In this document: positions 52,573 through 60,937 of the stretch, one piece after another | How the letters are laid out: every line of letters starts with the position of its first letter | Numbering within the stretch: position 1 is the first letter of the stretch | Source: Spirosoma panaciterrae DSM 21099 | GTDB taxonomy: Bacteria > Bacteroidota > Bacteroidia > Cytophagales > Spirosomataceae | Assembly (NCBI RefSeq): GCF_000374025.1 | Contig: NZ_KB893173.1 | Location: 460,508 to 524,507 of the forward strand | Length of the DNA: 64,000 nt | Reading direction: 5' to 3' | Translations under genes and position numbers: made by a program | The notes under the pieces: model-generated | Database searches by the model: none | What the model saw: only the letters and a program-made list of their open reading frames with translations | What the model was told of the DNA's origin: nothing

Positions 52573-54271
52573 CCGATTTTCCGATATTATCCGGCGAAAA
52601 CTGGAAAGTATTCGGCCGGAATTTACTGAAAAAGACTGGGCCCGGATGCAGGCAACGCTGCAACAGGCCGGTCCTCCGCAGGCCGGACCGACCGCTGCCG
52701 GTAAGCCCTTTAGCGGGGGTGTCTGGGCAGGGCAGCCCTGGTTACTGGCAGCAGCTAGTGTCAGTACGGCCTTGCTGATCGCGTATAGCATCTGGCAGCG
52801 AACCGAAATCAACCACCTGCGCGAAACCATCGGGCAACTGAAAAAACAGCCCGTTACGAATCAGGCTGCGCCAAAATCGGTGGCAGCGGAGCCTCCCGTA
52901 GTGTCGCAGATCGAGGGAACCCACCAGCCATCGCAACGGCAGGAGTCGATGCCGATGCCGGCCTCGAAAGAAGAACTGGCTTCCCGTCACGACACCGTTT
53001 ACATTACCCGGTATATTACGGTTCCGGCGCAGCCTCGTCTGGACCCCACGCGTGATCGATTCAAACAGCCAACCGAAACACCACCCGATCAACGCTATGC
53101 AACAGCGAGCCGTGCGCCCTCTGCTGGTAGCCCGTCGCGTCAGGAACGTAACCTAAACAAGAACTTTAAAACCAGTCCCTATGGTGTTTCCTCTACTCCT
53201 TCAACGAATGATAGTACCTCTAATACCGAAAACCAGATCACTCCCACCAATAATTACCCAGCTCCGGTTGGCCTGAATCAGCCTGCAGAACGTCTGGTAA
53301 GTGGCCGGGATCGGTCCATTAAATCTCGTGATACCCATACACGAACCACAGGTTCGGCAACAAAAGAGAATTATTCAGGAACCAGCGCCAATGGATTGAT
53401 TAATGAACCGGCCGGGCAGCCTGGGTCAGCAGAAGATAAGCAGGGCGCTGTAGTCGCAGATCAGCCTCAGCCGACTACGCCTGAAAGCCCCCTCAATGCC
53501 CCAATGGCCAACTATGAACTGTTGGCTGGCCGTCCGCTATCGACCGAAAATGCGAATTGGAATGCTTTGCTCGCTCAACGTGCCCGACGCATGCGTCCCG
53601 CTCGCACAACTGTGGTAGCTGGCCAACCGCAAGCCCCCGAAAGCCAACGGATCGAGCCCGCCGTTGCCAAATTCCGGGCAGGCGTAGGCGGAGAGGTAAG
53701 TGCTCACCTCTGGAGCGCGGGAGCTTTTGCAGAAATGCCCATTGGCAAACATGTGATGGTTGGGGTGGGTCTGAGCCGGGCTGTTTATCTGGGTGGTACG
53801 TTCCTGACCGCTTATGATTTTGATGCCCGTACTCGTCGGAACTTCAAGCAGGAATTTGGTCGTCAGCTTCCCCCAACCGTCGATTTCGATAGCGATGTAC
53901 TTGATATTGATACACGGGTCATTCGGATGCAGATTCCAATTACGCTGGGGTATCGCGTTCCGCTGTCGCGGTCGCTCACATTCCAGCCCACGATGGGTAC
54001 ATTTATAAATCTGAGCAGCAAGGAGAAAGTTACCTACTACTATCGGATTCCTCAACGGGGCTTCAATCAGATCGACTTCAGTAATGATTGCCCGACGGAT
54101 TTATTTAGCGGATTCACCTTCAGCACTGGCCTCGAATGGCAACGTAAAGGGTGGGTCGTTCAGGGAATTCCTACCCTTACCCTGCCTACTTCGACTGCAA
54201 CGCTGCCGGGACCAAGCTGGGAGAACAATACGACTGTAGGTCTACGGGTCCGGTTGATGCATCAATTTTAA
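52562..54271 (+). CDS. Anti-sigma-like protein with TM helix and C-terminal outer-membrane-type barrel
   Basis: The 569-residue protein begins with a cytoplasmic helix (MSTDRFSDIIRRKLESIRPEFTEKDWARM), then a single transmembrane helix (residues about 60-78). A long disordered Pro/Ser/Thr/Gln-rich linker follows (about 80-350). The C-terminal 200 residues alternate amphipathic strands typical of a small outer-membrane beta barrel (VMVGVGLSRAVYLGG, RMQIPITLGYRVPLSRSLTFQP, TVGLRVRLMHQF). So one chain could span from the cytoplasm to the outer membrane. It overlaps the ECF sigma factor gene by 11 bp, which suggests it controls that factor. A perfect 30-bp hairpin follows the stop. Confidence 0.7.
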   Translation: MSTDRFSDIIRRKLESIRPEFTEKDWARMQATLQQAGPPQAGPTAAGKPFSGGVWAGQPWLLAAASVSTALLIAYSIWQRTEINHLRETIGQLKKQPVTNQAAPKSVAAEPPVVSQIEGTHQPSQRQESMPMPASKEELASRHDTVYITRYITVPAQPRLDPTRDRFKQPTETPPDQRYATASRAPSAGSPSRQERNLNKNFKTSPYGVSSTPSTNDSTSNTENQITPTNNYPAPVGLNQPAERLVSGRDRSIKSRDTHTRTTGSATKENYSGTSANGLINEPAGQPGSAEDKQGAVVADQPQPTTPESPLNAPMANYELLAGRPLSTENANWNALLAQRARRMRPARTTVVAGQPQAPESQRIEPAVAKFRAGVGGEVSAHLWSAGAFAEMPIGKHVMVGVGLSRAVYLGGTFLTAYDFDARTRRNFKQEFGRQLPPTVDFDSDVLDIDTRVIRMQIPITLGYRVPLSRSLTFQPTMGTFINLSSKEKVTYYYRIPQRGFNQIDFSNDCPTDLFSGFTFSTGLEWQRKGWVVQGIPTLTLPTSTATLPGPSWENNTTVGLRVRLMHQF

Positions 54272-54275
54272 CCAA

Positions 54276-54338
54276 TATTGCTTAAAACAGAACAGCCCAA
54301 AAGTTTCGAACTTTTGGGCTGTTCTGTTTTAAGCAATA
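54276..54338. terminator. Perfect 30-bp hairpin between convergent genes
   Basis: Arms 54276-54305 and 54309-54338 pair at all 30 positions with only a 3-nt TCG loop. It lies between the barrel gene stop and the convergent PQQ dehydrogenase stop (54340), so it probably ends both transcripts. Confidence 0.8.
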
Positions 54339-54339
54339 G

Positions 54340-55656
54340 CTACTTTGTAGCGGCTACCCGCCAGATTCGTCCGCTCGCATCATCCGCTACGAGTAGTGTT
54401 CCATCCGTACGTACAAGCACACCAACGGGTCGCCCATACGCTTCGTTGTCATTACCCGTCAGAAAACCTGTCAAAAAGTCTTCGGGCTCACCGGGTTTGC
54501 CATTTTGGAAGGGTACAAACGCTACTTTATACCCGACAAGCTGTGAGCGATTCCAGGACCCATGCTGACCAATAAATGCTCCATTGCGATAATGCTCCGG
54601 AAACTGGGTTCTATCGTAAAACGCTAATCCCAGCGAGGCCGTATGTGATCCCAGCGGCACATCGGGCACGATCGCCTTTTTCACCAAATCAGGCCGTTCT
54701 CCTTTCCGACGCGGATCTTCATGCTGCCCAAAATAAGCATACGGCCAACCATAGAAAGCACCTTCTTTTACACTCGTCAGATAATCCGGTACCAGATCAT
54801 CACCCAACTCGTCGCGTTCGTTCACCGCCGTGTACAGCACCTTAGTTGTTGGTTCCCAGTCCATACCAACCGGGTTACGCAAACCAGCCGCAAAAATACG
54901 TTCGCCCGTTCCATCAGGATTGACTTCCAGAATATTTGCTCTACGGATTTCATTTTCGGGGCCGTGTTCGCCCACATTACTTCCCGACCCGACAGAGATA
55001 TAGATCTTCTTCCCGTCGGGGCTGGCCAGCAGATTACGTGTCCAGTGATTATTGTAGCCACCAGCCGGTAAATCCACGATCTTTTTTCCCGGCGTTTTTA
55101 TCGTTGTCTGACCTGCCTTGTAGTCGTAGCGTAGTAAACCATCTGTGTTGGCAACATAAAACGCATTCCCCAGAATCAGCATGCCAAACGGTTGATTCAA
55201 TCCAGTCAGAAAGGTTTCTTTCAGGTCGGGTTTGCCATCATGATTCGTATCCCGAAAAAGCGTGATGCGATTGGCGCTGGTCCCCGTCTCCTGCGATTTA
55301 GACTTACCCGAAACGGCATTAACTACTTTCGCTTTGAGGCTGGCGGGTTCGGTATTCGCTTCAGCAATGAAGATATCGCCATTAGGGGCTTCGTAAAGCC
55401 AGCGGGGGCTTTTCAGATCACGGGCAAATTCGGTAACTGTAAATCCAGCAGGTGCTTTGGGCATTTTACCTTCTGGCCAGCCCACTACCTTACTAAATTT
55501 TGTTGACGATTGGGTAGCATACGGAGCGGGCAGCTCAATGGTGGTATCGGCCATGGCTACCGAATCGCTGGGCTGGTCGGTAGTTTTTTTCTGACTACAC
55601 GCCAGGAAAGCAGCTGATAGCACAGCCGTAGTAAAGAGATAGGGGATAGTTTTCAT
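54340..55656 (-). CDS. PQQ-dependent sugar (sorbosone/glucose-type) dehydrogenase, lipoprotein
   Basis: The 438-residue protein begins with a lipoprotein signal (MKTIPYLFTTAVLSAAFLAC, Cys20). It then forms a beta propeller of the soluble aldose dehydrogenase type: FARDLKSPRWLYEAPNGDIFIAE, GLNQPFGMLILGNAFYVANTDGL, DGKKIYISVGSGSNVGEHG and GAFYGWPYAYFGQHEDPRRKG. Motifs for PQQ and Ca2+ binding (His and Arg in GGYNNHWTRNLLASPDG) are present. It oxidises aldoses or other sugar alcohols in the periplasm and passes electrons to a cytochrome. A nearby heme protein at 58201 could accept them (inference). Monocistronic. Confidence 0.92.
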   Translation of the reverse strand: MKTIPYLFTTAVLSAAFLACSQKKTTDQPSDSVAMADTTIELPAPYATQSSTKFSKVVGWPEGKMPKAPAGFTVTEFARDLKSPRWLYEAPNGDIFIAEANTEPASLKAKVVNAVSGKSKSQETGTSANRITLFRDTNHDGKPDLKETFLTGLNQPFGMLILGNAFYVANTDGLLRYDYKAGQTTIKTPGKKIVDLPAGGYNNHWTRNLLASPDGKKIYISVGSGSNVGEHGPENEIRRANILEVNPDGTGERIFAAGLRNPVGMDWEPTTKVLYTAVNERDELGDDLVPDYLTSVKEGAFYGWPYAYFGQHEDPRRKGERPDLVKKAIVPDVPLGSHTASLGLAFYDRTQFPEHYRNGAFIGQHGSWNRSQLVGYKVAFVPFQNGKPGEPEDFLTGFLTGNDNEAYGRPVGVLVRTDGTLLVADDASGRIWRVAATK

Positions 55657-55724
55657 CGTTGAGTTGAGTCAATATGTACATTACTGACTATGACTCAACT
55701 CCCATATTAATCATTTGGTTACGC

Positions 55725-56081
55725 TTAATCCTTTTTTGCGGTCAGTGTTGACCCTTCTATGGCCATTGAAAAACCTGTTACCGCTTTGGATGTGGCATCC
55801 CGATTAAACGTAATCACAGAGCCATATGAACTCGTAGACTTAAACGTATCAGCTTTATCCTGCTTTATAAGCTTGTTTTTACCGTAGCTATCGGCCTCAC
55901 CGTACAGTTCCCCTTTATCCGTTGTTACGGTAAATTTCTGGATAGGGCTTCCACTTCCGAACGTGTACGAACCTGCATATACGTTGAGCGCGGCAGAATC
56001 GGCAACGGTGGTTTGTGCATTTGACGGAGTACCCATACCAAACAGGACGAGTCCAACCAGCATTGTTAAGATCGTTTTCAT
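55725..56081 (-). CDS. Small exported protein, DUF3471-like
   Basis: The 118-residue precursor has a signal peptide (MKTILTMLVGLVLFGMGTPSNAQ). The mature part is a compact beta fold: LNVYAGSYTFGSGSPIQKFTVTTDKGELYGE, then VITFNRDATSKAVTGFSMAIEGS. This resembles the small beta domain often attached to beta-lactamase-like proteins (DUF3471), here alone. Function unknown. It lies 26 bp downstream of the GNAT gene on the same strand, so the two may be co-transcribed. Confidence 0.72.
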   Translation of the reverse strand: MKTILTMLVGLVLFGMGTPSNAQTTVADSAALNVYAGSYTFGSGSPIQKFTVTTDKGELYGEADSYGKNKLIKQDKADTFKSTSSYGSVITFNRDATSKAVTGFSMAIEGSTLTAKKD

Positions 56082-56107
56082 ACATCAATTAAGTGTTAGG
56101 AGATGAT

Positions 56108-56539
56108 TTATAGCAAGGTACGCGAAAATTTGGCATATGGAATTGGACCTTTATAAAACACTTCACTGACAGCGTCCATCCCAAAACGTCTGTAAAAATC
56201 TGCCGCATCCAACCGGGCATCGCACCAAAGCGAGGTAGCCCCTAACCGACGAGCCTCATGAATAACCTGGTTTAGCAGTTGGGTACCAATTCCGCGTCGC
56301 TGACAGTCAGGGTGGGCTGCAAACTTTCGAAAGCGGGCCGTTTCTCCGTCCACAAACAAAGAAATAACCGCTACCAATTCATCGGCCAGAAAGGCGCCAA
56401 AATGGTATCCTTCCGAATCGTTTTCTACCTTCACGTAATCAAACGGTTTATCAGGCCAGAGCACCGCATGGCGAAGTGGATAAGTTTGTTCGGGCGTTAT
56501 GAAACGGATAGTAATCGGTGCAAGAGGGGCATTAGCCAT
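56108..56539 (-). CDS. GNAT family N-acetyltransferase
   Basis: Starting at MANAPLAPITIRFITPEQT, the product is 143 residues. A Met five codons upstream (56554) is a second choice. It has the acetyl-CoA site RFRKFAAHPDCQRRGIGTQLLNQVIHEARRLG, where RRGIGT is the Q/RxxGxG/A loop. SLWCDARLDAADFYRRFGMDAVSE follows. The acceptor is unknown. It is 26 bp upstream of the DUF3471-like gene and divergent from the Gfo/Idh gene. Confidence 0.9.
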   Translation of the reverse strand: MANAPLAPITIRFITPEQTYPLRHAVLWPDKPFDYVKVENDSEGYHFGAFLADELVAVISLFVDGETARFRKFAAHPDCQRRGIGTQLLNQVIHEARRLGATSLWCDARLDAADFYRRFGMDAVSEVFYKGPIPYAKFSRTLL

Positions 56540-56769
56540 TGGACAATTGATCAAAAACGAATAGCTGCAAACATAACAGGATCGTTTTGAAATTACCGAC
56601 GGGTATTTACATCGGAATCCGTACTATTTGTTTATGCACAACCAAGCGTTGTCGGCTTAGCACTCTTTTCCGTCTTTGGGTACGAAACGGGTAGAATTTT
56701 CCGCCCCTATTCATTTACTGATAATTGAACAGCCGAATCAATCTATACGAATTATTTTCCCTGTACAGC

Positions 56770-58107
56770 ATGGACAATTCCAGAAGAGAGTTTATTAAGA
56801 AAGCAGCCTTAGGTACTGCGGGGTTTACAATAGGTGGCCTGGGCATGTCGGCCAAAAGTTACGCCAAAATTATTGGTGCTAATGAACGCATCCATGTCGC
56901 TATTGCTGGACTCGGTCGACGACTGGGGGCTTATTACGAGCCTATTTCGCGAAAAGAGAGCAATGTTGAGTTGATGTATCTGTGCGATGTCATGCAAAAG
57001 CAGCGCGAATCGGCTCTTCAAAAATTTTCGAAATACATCGACTACAAGCCCAAACTGGAAAACGACATCCGCAAGGTGATTGCCGATAAAAACGTGGATG
57101 TTCTGATCAATGCTACACCCGACCATTGGCATACCCCAGGTACGTGTCTGGCTGTGCAGGGAGGCAAACACGTCTATGTCGAAAAACCGTGCAGCCATAA
57201 CCCACGCGAAGGCGAAATTCTGGTCGAATACCAGAAAAAATACGGGAAGGTCATTCAGATGGGCAATCAACAGCGTTCGGCGGTTGAATCGATCGACATC
57301 ATTAACCAGATCCATAAGGGCGTTATTGGCACCGCCTATAAAGCAGTAGCCTTTTATGTAGCCAACCGGGGCGAAGTGCCCGTTCCGAAGGCAGCGCCTG
57401 TACCACAGGGACTCGACTGGGAGTTGTTTCAGGGACCCGCCCCCCGTATGGACTATACCCACGACACCTGGGATTATAACTGGCACTGGTATGGCTGGCT
57501 CTATGGCACTGCCGAAGCGGGCAATAATGCCACGCATGAACTGGACGTAGCCCGCTGGGCTTTACAGGTAGAATTTCCTGAACATGTTTCTGTCGAAGCG
57601 GCCAAACGTCATTTCCCGAACGATGGCTGGGTTATGTACGACACCATGGATGCGACCTACCGCTTTCCCGGCAATAAGATCATCAAATGGGATGGCAAGA
57701 GCCGGAATGGCTATAAAACCTACGGCAGCGACCGGGGCACGATCATTTACGGCACCAATGGCAGCGTGTATGTTGACCGAAACGGCTATAAGCTCTTTGA
57801 TCGGGATGGCAAGGAAGTAAAAAGCAGCAAATCGCAGGGCAACGAAGCCGGAACGGCGCTGGGGGGCGGTGGCGATATGACCACCCGCCATGTCGTTAAT
57901 TTCTTTGAAGCGGTCCGGGGTAAAGAGAAACAGGCCTCTACCATCGAAGAGGGAGCCAGAAGTACCTTACTTTGCCACTTGGCCAACATCGCTTACCGAA
58001 CCAATAAATCGTTCGATATTGACCCAAAAAATGGCCATATCCACGATAAAGAGGCCATGAAGCTATGGAGCCGGGAATACGCGAAAGGCTGGGCACCCAT
58101 TGTTTAA
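56770..58107 (+). CDS. Tat-exported Gfo/Idh/MocA family oxidoreductase
   Basis: The 445-residue protein begins MDNSRREFIKKAALGTAGFTIGGLGMSAKSYA, a twin-arginine signal, so the folded enzyme is exported. An NAD(P)-binding domain follows (HVAIAGLGRRLGAYYEPI, VDVLINATPDHWHTPGTCLAVQGGKHVYVEKPCSHN), where EKP is the family signature. GNNATHELDVARWAL in the second half holds a likely active-site His. Similar Bacteroidota enzymes act on sugars, some in making 3-keto sugars. Start at MDNSRREF is preferred because the Tat motif begins there. A hairpin follows the stop. Confidence 0.93.
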   Translation: MDNSRREFIKKAALGTAGFTIGGLGMSAKSYAKIIGANERIHVAIAGLGRRLGAYYEPISRKESNVELMYLCDVMQKQRESALQKFSKYIDYKPKLENDIRKVIADKNVDVLINATPDHWHTPGTCLAVQGGKHVYVEKPCSHNPREGEILVEYQKKYGKVIQMGNQQRSAVESIDIINQIHKGVIGTAYKAVAFYVANRGEVPVPKAAPVPQGLDWELFQGPAPRMDYTHDTWDYNWHWYGWLYGTAEAGNNATHELDVARWALQVEFPEHVSVEAAKRHFPNDGWVMYDTMDATYRFPGNKIIKWDGKSRNGYKTYGSDRGTIIYGTNGSVYVDRNGYKLFDRDGKEVKSSKSQGNEAGTALGGGGDMTTRHVVNFFEAVRGKEKQASTIEEGARSTLLCHLANIAYRTNKSFDIDPKNGHIHDKEAMKLWSREYAKGWAPIV

Positions 58108-58113
58108 ATACAG

Positions 58114-58164
58114 CCATTAAGCCCGCTCCTCTGGTGAAGAATTCCAGACGAGCGGGCTTAATGG
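58114..58164 (+). terminator. Hairpin after the Gfo/Idh/MocA gene
   Basis: A perfect 15-bp outer stem (58114-58128, CCATTAAGCCCGCTC, with 58150-58164) contains a smaller inner stem, CTGG with CCAG. No T tract follows. It also lies just upstream of the promoter for the next gene. Confidence 0.65.
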
Positions 58165-58168
58165 TATC

Positions 58169-58176
58169 TATATTTG
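58169..58176 (+). promoter_or_regulatory. Possible -7 element of the heme-protein gene
   Basis: TATATTTG matches TAnnTTTG, 25 bp before ATG 58201. The -33 box would fall inside the preceding hairpin and no TTTG is seen there, so promoter strength is unclear. Confidence 0.4.
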
Positions 58177-58200
58177 CAGGTTATTCTAAACAATCCCTAC

Positions 58201-60858
58201 ATGATAAAACTTAGTCTTTCGTTTTTTTCAACGCTTTTGTTTCTATTCTGGAATAGTCTGACCTACGTTTTAGAGCCAGGTGAAAGGCATTTCCCGACGA
58301 AGCGAAACGCTTTGGTTCAAACTGACACGCTCCCCAATGCCAGCAGTTGGCCAGGTGAGTTAAACGTTACTCATTTCGCTGGCCCCGATCTGACTCCCAG
58401 CCCTGCCTGCCTGGCCGTTGCGCCAACGGGTGAAGTGTATGTAGGTGTCGATATGATTGGATCACTGGGAAAAAAGCCTGGTCAGGGAAAAATTGTCCGG
58501 CTGGTCGACAGTAATAATGATGGGAAAGTCGATGCGCACACCACCTATGCCATGGTCGATAATCCACGTGGCATACTACCCGTTGGGAATCAGCTTTTTG
58601 TACTTCATACTGCGTTTTCGAAAGAAACCGGTATCGCAACGGGTATGGATTTGGTGGTTTTTGACGACAACGATCAAAACGGCATTGCCGATGGGCCGTC
58701 CCGCCCACTCATTGAGCACATCAGTTCGCCCAAGTTTTTGCAAAGCCGGGGCACCGATCATGCCACGAATGGCATTCGGATGGGCATTGACGGCTGGATT
58801 TACATTGCCGTAGGCGACTTTGGCTTCCATAATGCCATTGACCGCAGCGGTAAAAAATTAACCATGCTAGGCGGAGGCATTGTTCGGGTTCGCCCCAATG
58901 GTACCGAGATGGAAATCTATTCACATGGCCTGCGCAACATCTATGATGTGGCAATCGATCCATACATGAATACCTTTACCCGCGACAATACCAATGATGG
59001 CGGTGGCTGGAACATCCGATTTAGTCATCAGATTCAATCGGGCGAATACGGCTACCCGGTACTGTTTAAGCATTTTACCGACGAAATCATCCCGGCTCTG
59101 GTCGATGTAGGTGGAGGCTCAGGCACTGGCTCTTTGTTTATGGACGACGACACCTGGCCTACCTCCTACAACCACGTACCGATGATGGCCGATTGGGGCC
59201 GAAATCAGCTTTACATCCATCGTGTAACGCCCGACGCCAGTAGCTTCACCCAAAAAGAAGAAGAGTTTATCAAACTGTCTCAAATTACGGACGTCGATGT
59301 TGACGCTTCGGGCCGTATGTACCTATCAGCCTGGGCCGGAGCGGGTTATTCAGGTAATCCCAGCAAAGGGTTCGTGGTGCGAGTGGTTCCCAAAAACTGG
59401 ACTTACAGGCCATTCCCTAACCTCAAAAAAGCGTCTGAGAAAAAACTGGCTTCGTGGTTAACTTCGGGCAGTGCCGTAGCCCGTCTGGCAGCTCAGCAGG
59501 AACTATTGACACGACCAGCCAAAAAGACGATGAAACTGGCCTGGGCGATCGCGACCAATAAAAGCTTGCCGCTATCGGCACAAGTAGCGGGTATATACAC
59601 CTACGCGCAAATTGCCGGTGCCAGTGGACTTGCTGATCTGGTGAAACTGTCGTCCGATGAAACTGTCCGGGAGTTTGCACTACGGGCTCTTGCCGACCGA
59701 AAGCCAATTCTCGATCAGGTCCCGACCGAACCGTTCCTACAGGGACTTAAAGACCCGTCCGTTCGTGTACAACAAGCCGCGATCATCGGGCTTGGCCGCT
59801 TAGGCCGAGCAGAGGCTGCTTCTGCCCTACTTCAGGTAAACGTGCCAGCCTCATTTGTCGCACCTGCCTTGGGCACCGAAGGCCCTCATGCTACCCCAAA
59901 CTCGGCTGTGGTCCTACCCCATCTGGCCGTTCGATCGTTGGTAAAGCTTCAGGCAGTCGATGCCTGCCTGAATGCAGTTGGTACCCATCAATCGACCCTT
60001 GCGCTCTGGGCTTTGCGTTATATGCACGATCCGAAAGCAGTAAACGGCCTGATTGCGGCTTATAAGCGCATCAACGACCCTACGGTGAAAACCCAGATTT
60101 TAACCACCCTGGCGCGTCTGTACAAAAAGGAAGCCGACTACGATGGCTCGTGGTGGTGGAGTACGCGGCCCGACACGCACGGACCTTATTACAAAGCCAT
60201 TACCTGGGAGTCGTCGCCTGCCATCAAAACGTTGCTGGTAGATGAGTGGAATCACTCGACCAACAAGTCTTTTTTCGTTGATCTGAATAGTCGGCTTCGG
60301 ATGGAAATCCCTGAATTTGGTGTAGAAGAACCCGTTGTGGCCAAAGAGGAAACGAAAGTCGATCTGGAAAAAATCAGAAACAAAAAAGGTCAGGTAGGCG
60401 AGTCATCCATTGAAGATGTAATGCTGGCGATGGCCAAAATAGATGGGAATGCCGCTTTAGGAAAAACACTATTTACCCAACAGGGCTGTGTAGCGTGCCA
60501 TAGTCTGAGTAAAACCGAGCCAATGAAAGGCCCGTTTATGGGACAGATTGGTTCGATTATGACCCGCGAGCAGATTGCCGAATCGATTCTTAAACCGAAT
60601 GCGTCTATCTCTCAGGGATTTGCGACCGTGCTTATCACAGCTAAAGGCGGGAAAAGTTATACCGGATTCGTTACGGAAGAGTCGTCTTCCCGAGTCGTTC
60701 TGCGCGATATTACCGGACAGGTCTATACGATCAAAGCATCCGATATAGTGAGCCGTAAAGAAATGGAGACATCCATGATGCCTACGGGCCTTGTTAATGC
60801 CCTCTCGTATGAAGAATTTGCTTCGCTGATTACTTTTCTGTCACAGCAGAAAAAATAA
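58201..60858 (+). CDS. PVC-type heme-binding CxxCH protein: propeller, HEAT repeats, cytochrome c
   Basis: Starting at ATG 58201 (MIKLSLSFFSTLLFLFW), the product is 885 residues with a signal-like N terminus. Residues about 60-400 form a beta propeller of the PQQ/Gdh-like type (CLAVAPTGEVYVGVDMIG, NGIRMGIDGWIYIAVGDFG, VDASGRMYLSAWAGAGYSG). Residues about 400-650 are HEAT-like repeats (SVRVQQAAIIGLGRLGRAEAASALLQV). The C-terminal domain is a cytochrome c with CVACH (residues 763-767). This matches the large PVC-type heme proteins of Bacteroidota and Planctomycetes, probably a sugar dehydrogenase with its own electron acceptor. It is the next gene after the Gfo/Idh gene. Confidence 0.9.
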   Translation: MIKLSLSFFSTLLFLFWNSLTYVLEPGERHFPTKRNALVQTDTLPNASSWPGELNVTHFAGPDLTPSPACLAVAPTGEVYVGVDMIGSLGKKPGQGKIVRLVDSNNDGKVDAHTTYAMVDNPRGILPVGNQLFVLHTAFSKETGIATGMDLVVFDDNDQNGIADGPSRPLIEHISSPKFLQSRGTDHATNGIRMGIDGWIYIAVGDFGFHNAIDRSGKKLTMLGGGIVRVRPNGTEMEIYSHGLRNIYDVAIDPYMNTFTRDNTNDGGGWNIRFSHQIQSGEYGYPVLFKHFTDEIIPALVDVGGGSGTGSLFMDDDTWPTSYNHVPMMADWGRNQLYIHRVTPDASSFTQKEEEFIKLSQITDVDVDASGRMYLSAWAGAGYSGNPSKGFVVRVVPKNWTYRPFPNLKKASEKKLASWLTSGSAVARLAAQQELLTRPAKKTMKLAWAIATNKSLPLSAQVAGIYTYAQIAGASGLADLVKLSSDETVREFALRALADRKPILDQVPTEPFLQGLKDPSVRVQQAAIIGLGRLGRAEAASALLQVNVPASFVAPALGTEGPHATPNSAVVLPHLAVRSLVKLQAVDACLNAVGTHQSTLALWALRYMHDPKAVNGLIAAYKRINDPTVKTQILTTLARLYKKEADYDGSWWWSTRPDTHGPYYKAITWESSPAIKTLLVDEWNHSTNKSFFVDLNSRLRMEIPEFGVEEPVVAKEETKVDLEKIRNKKGQVGESSIEDVMLAMAKIDGNAALGKTLFTQQGCVACHSLSKTEPMKGPFMGQIGSIMTREQIAESILKPNASISQGFATVLITAKGGKSYTGFVTEESSSRVVLRDITGQVYTIKASDIVSRKEMETSMMPTGLVNALSYEEFASLITFLSQQKK

Positions 60859-60936
60859 GCGTGAAAATGCGAATGGGTGAAAGAGCGAACTGCTAATGCA
60901 AGATTTTCGCTCTTTCACCCATTCGTTCTTTCACGC
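60859..60936. terminator. Long imperfect hairpin between convergent genes
   Basis: Arms 60859-60889 and 60906-60936 pair at 28 of 31 positions around a 16-nt loop. It separates the heme-protein gene from the convergent sigma-54 regulator (stop at 60938) and probably terminates both. Confidence 0.75.
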
Positions 60937-60937
60937 T

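Noticed and set aside
56809..57537. Minus-strand frame of 242 codons opposite the Gfo/Idh gene
   Set aside because: Lies wholly inside a well-supported oxidoreductase gene.
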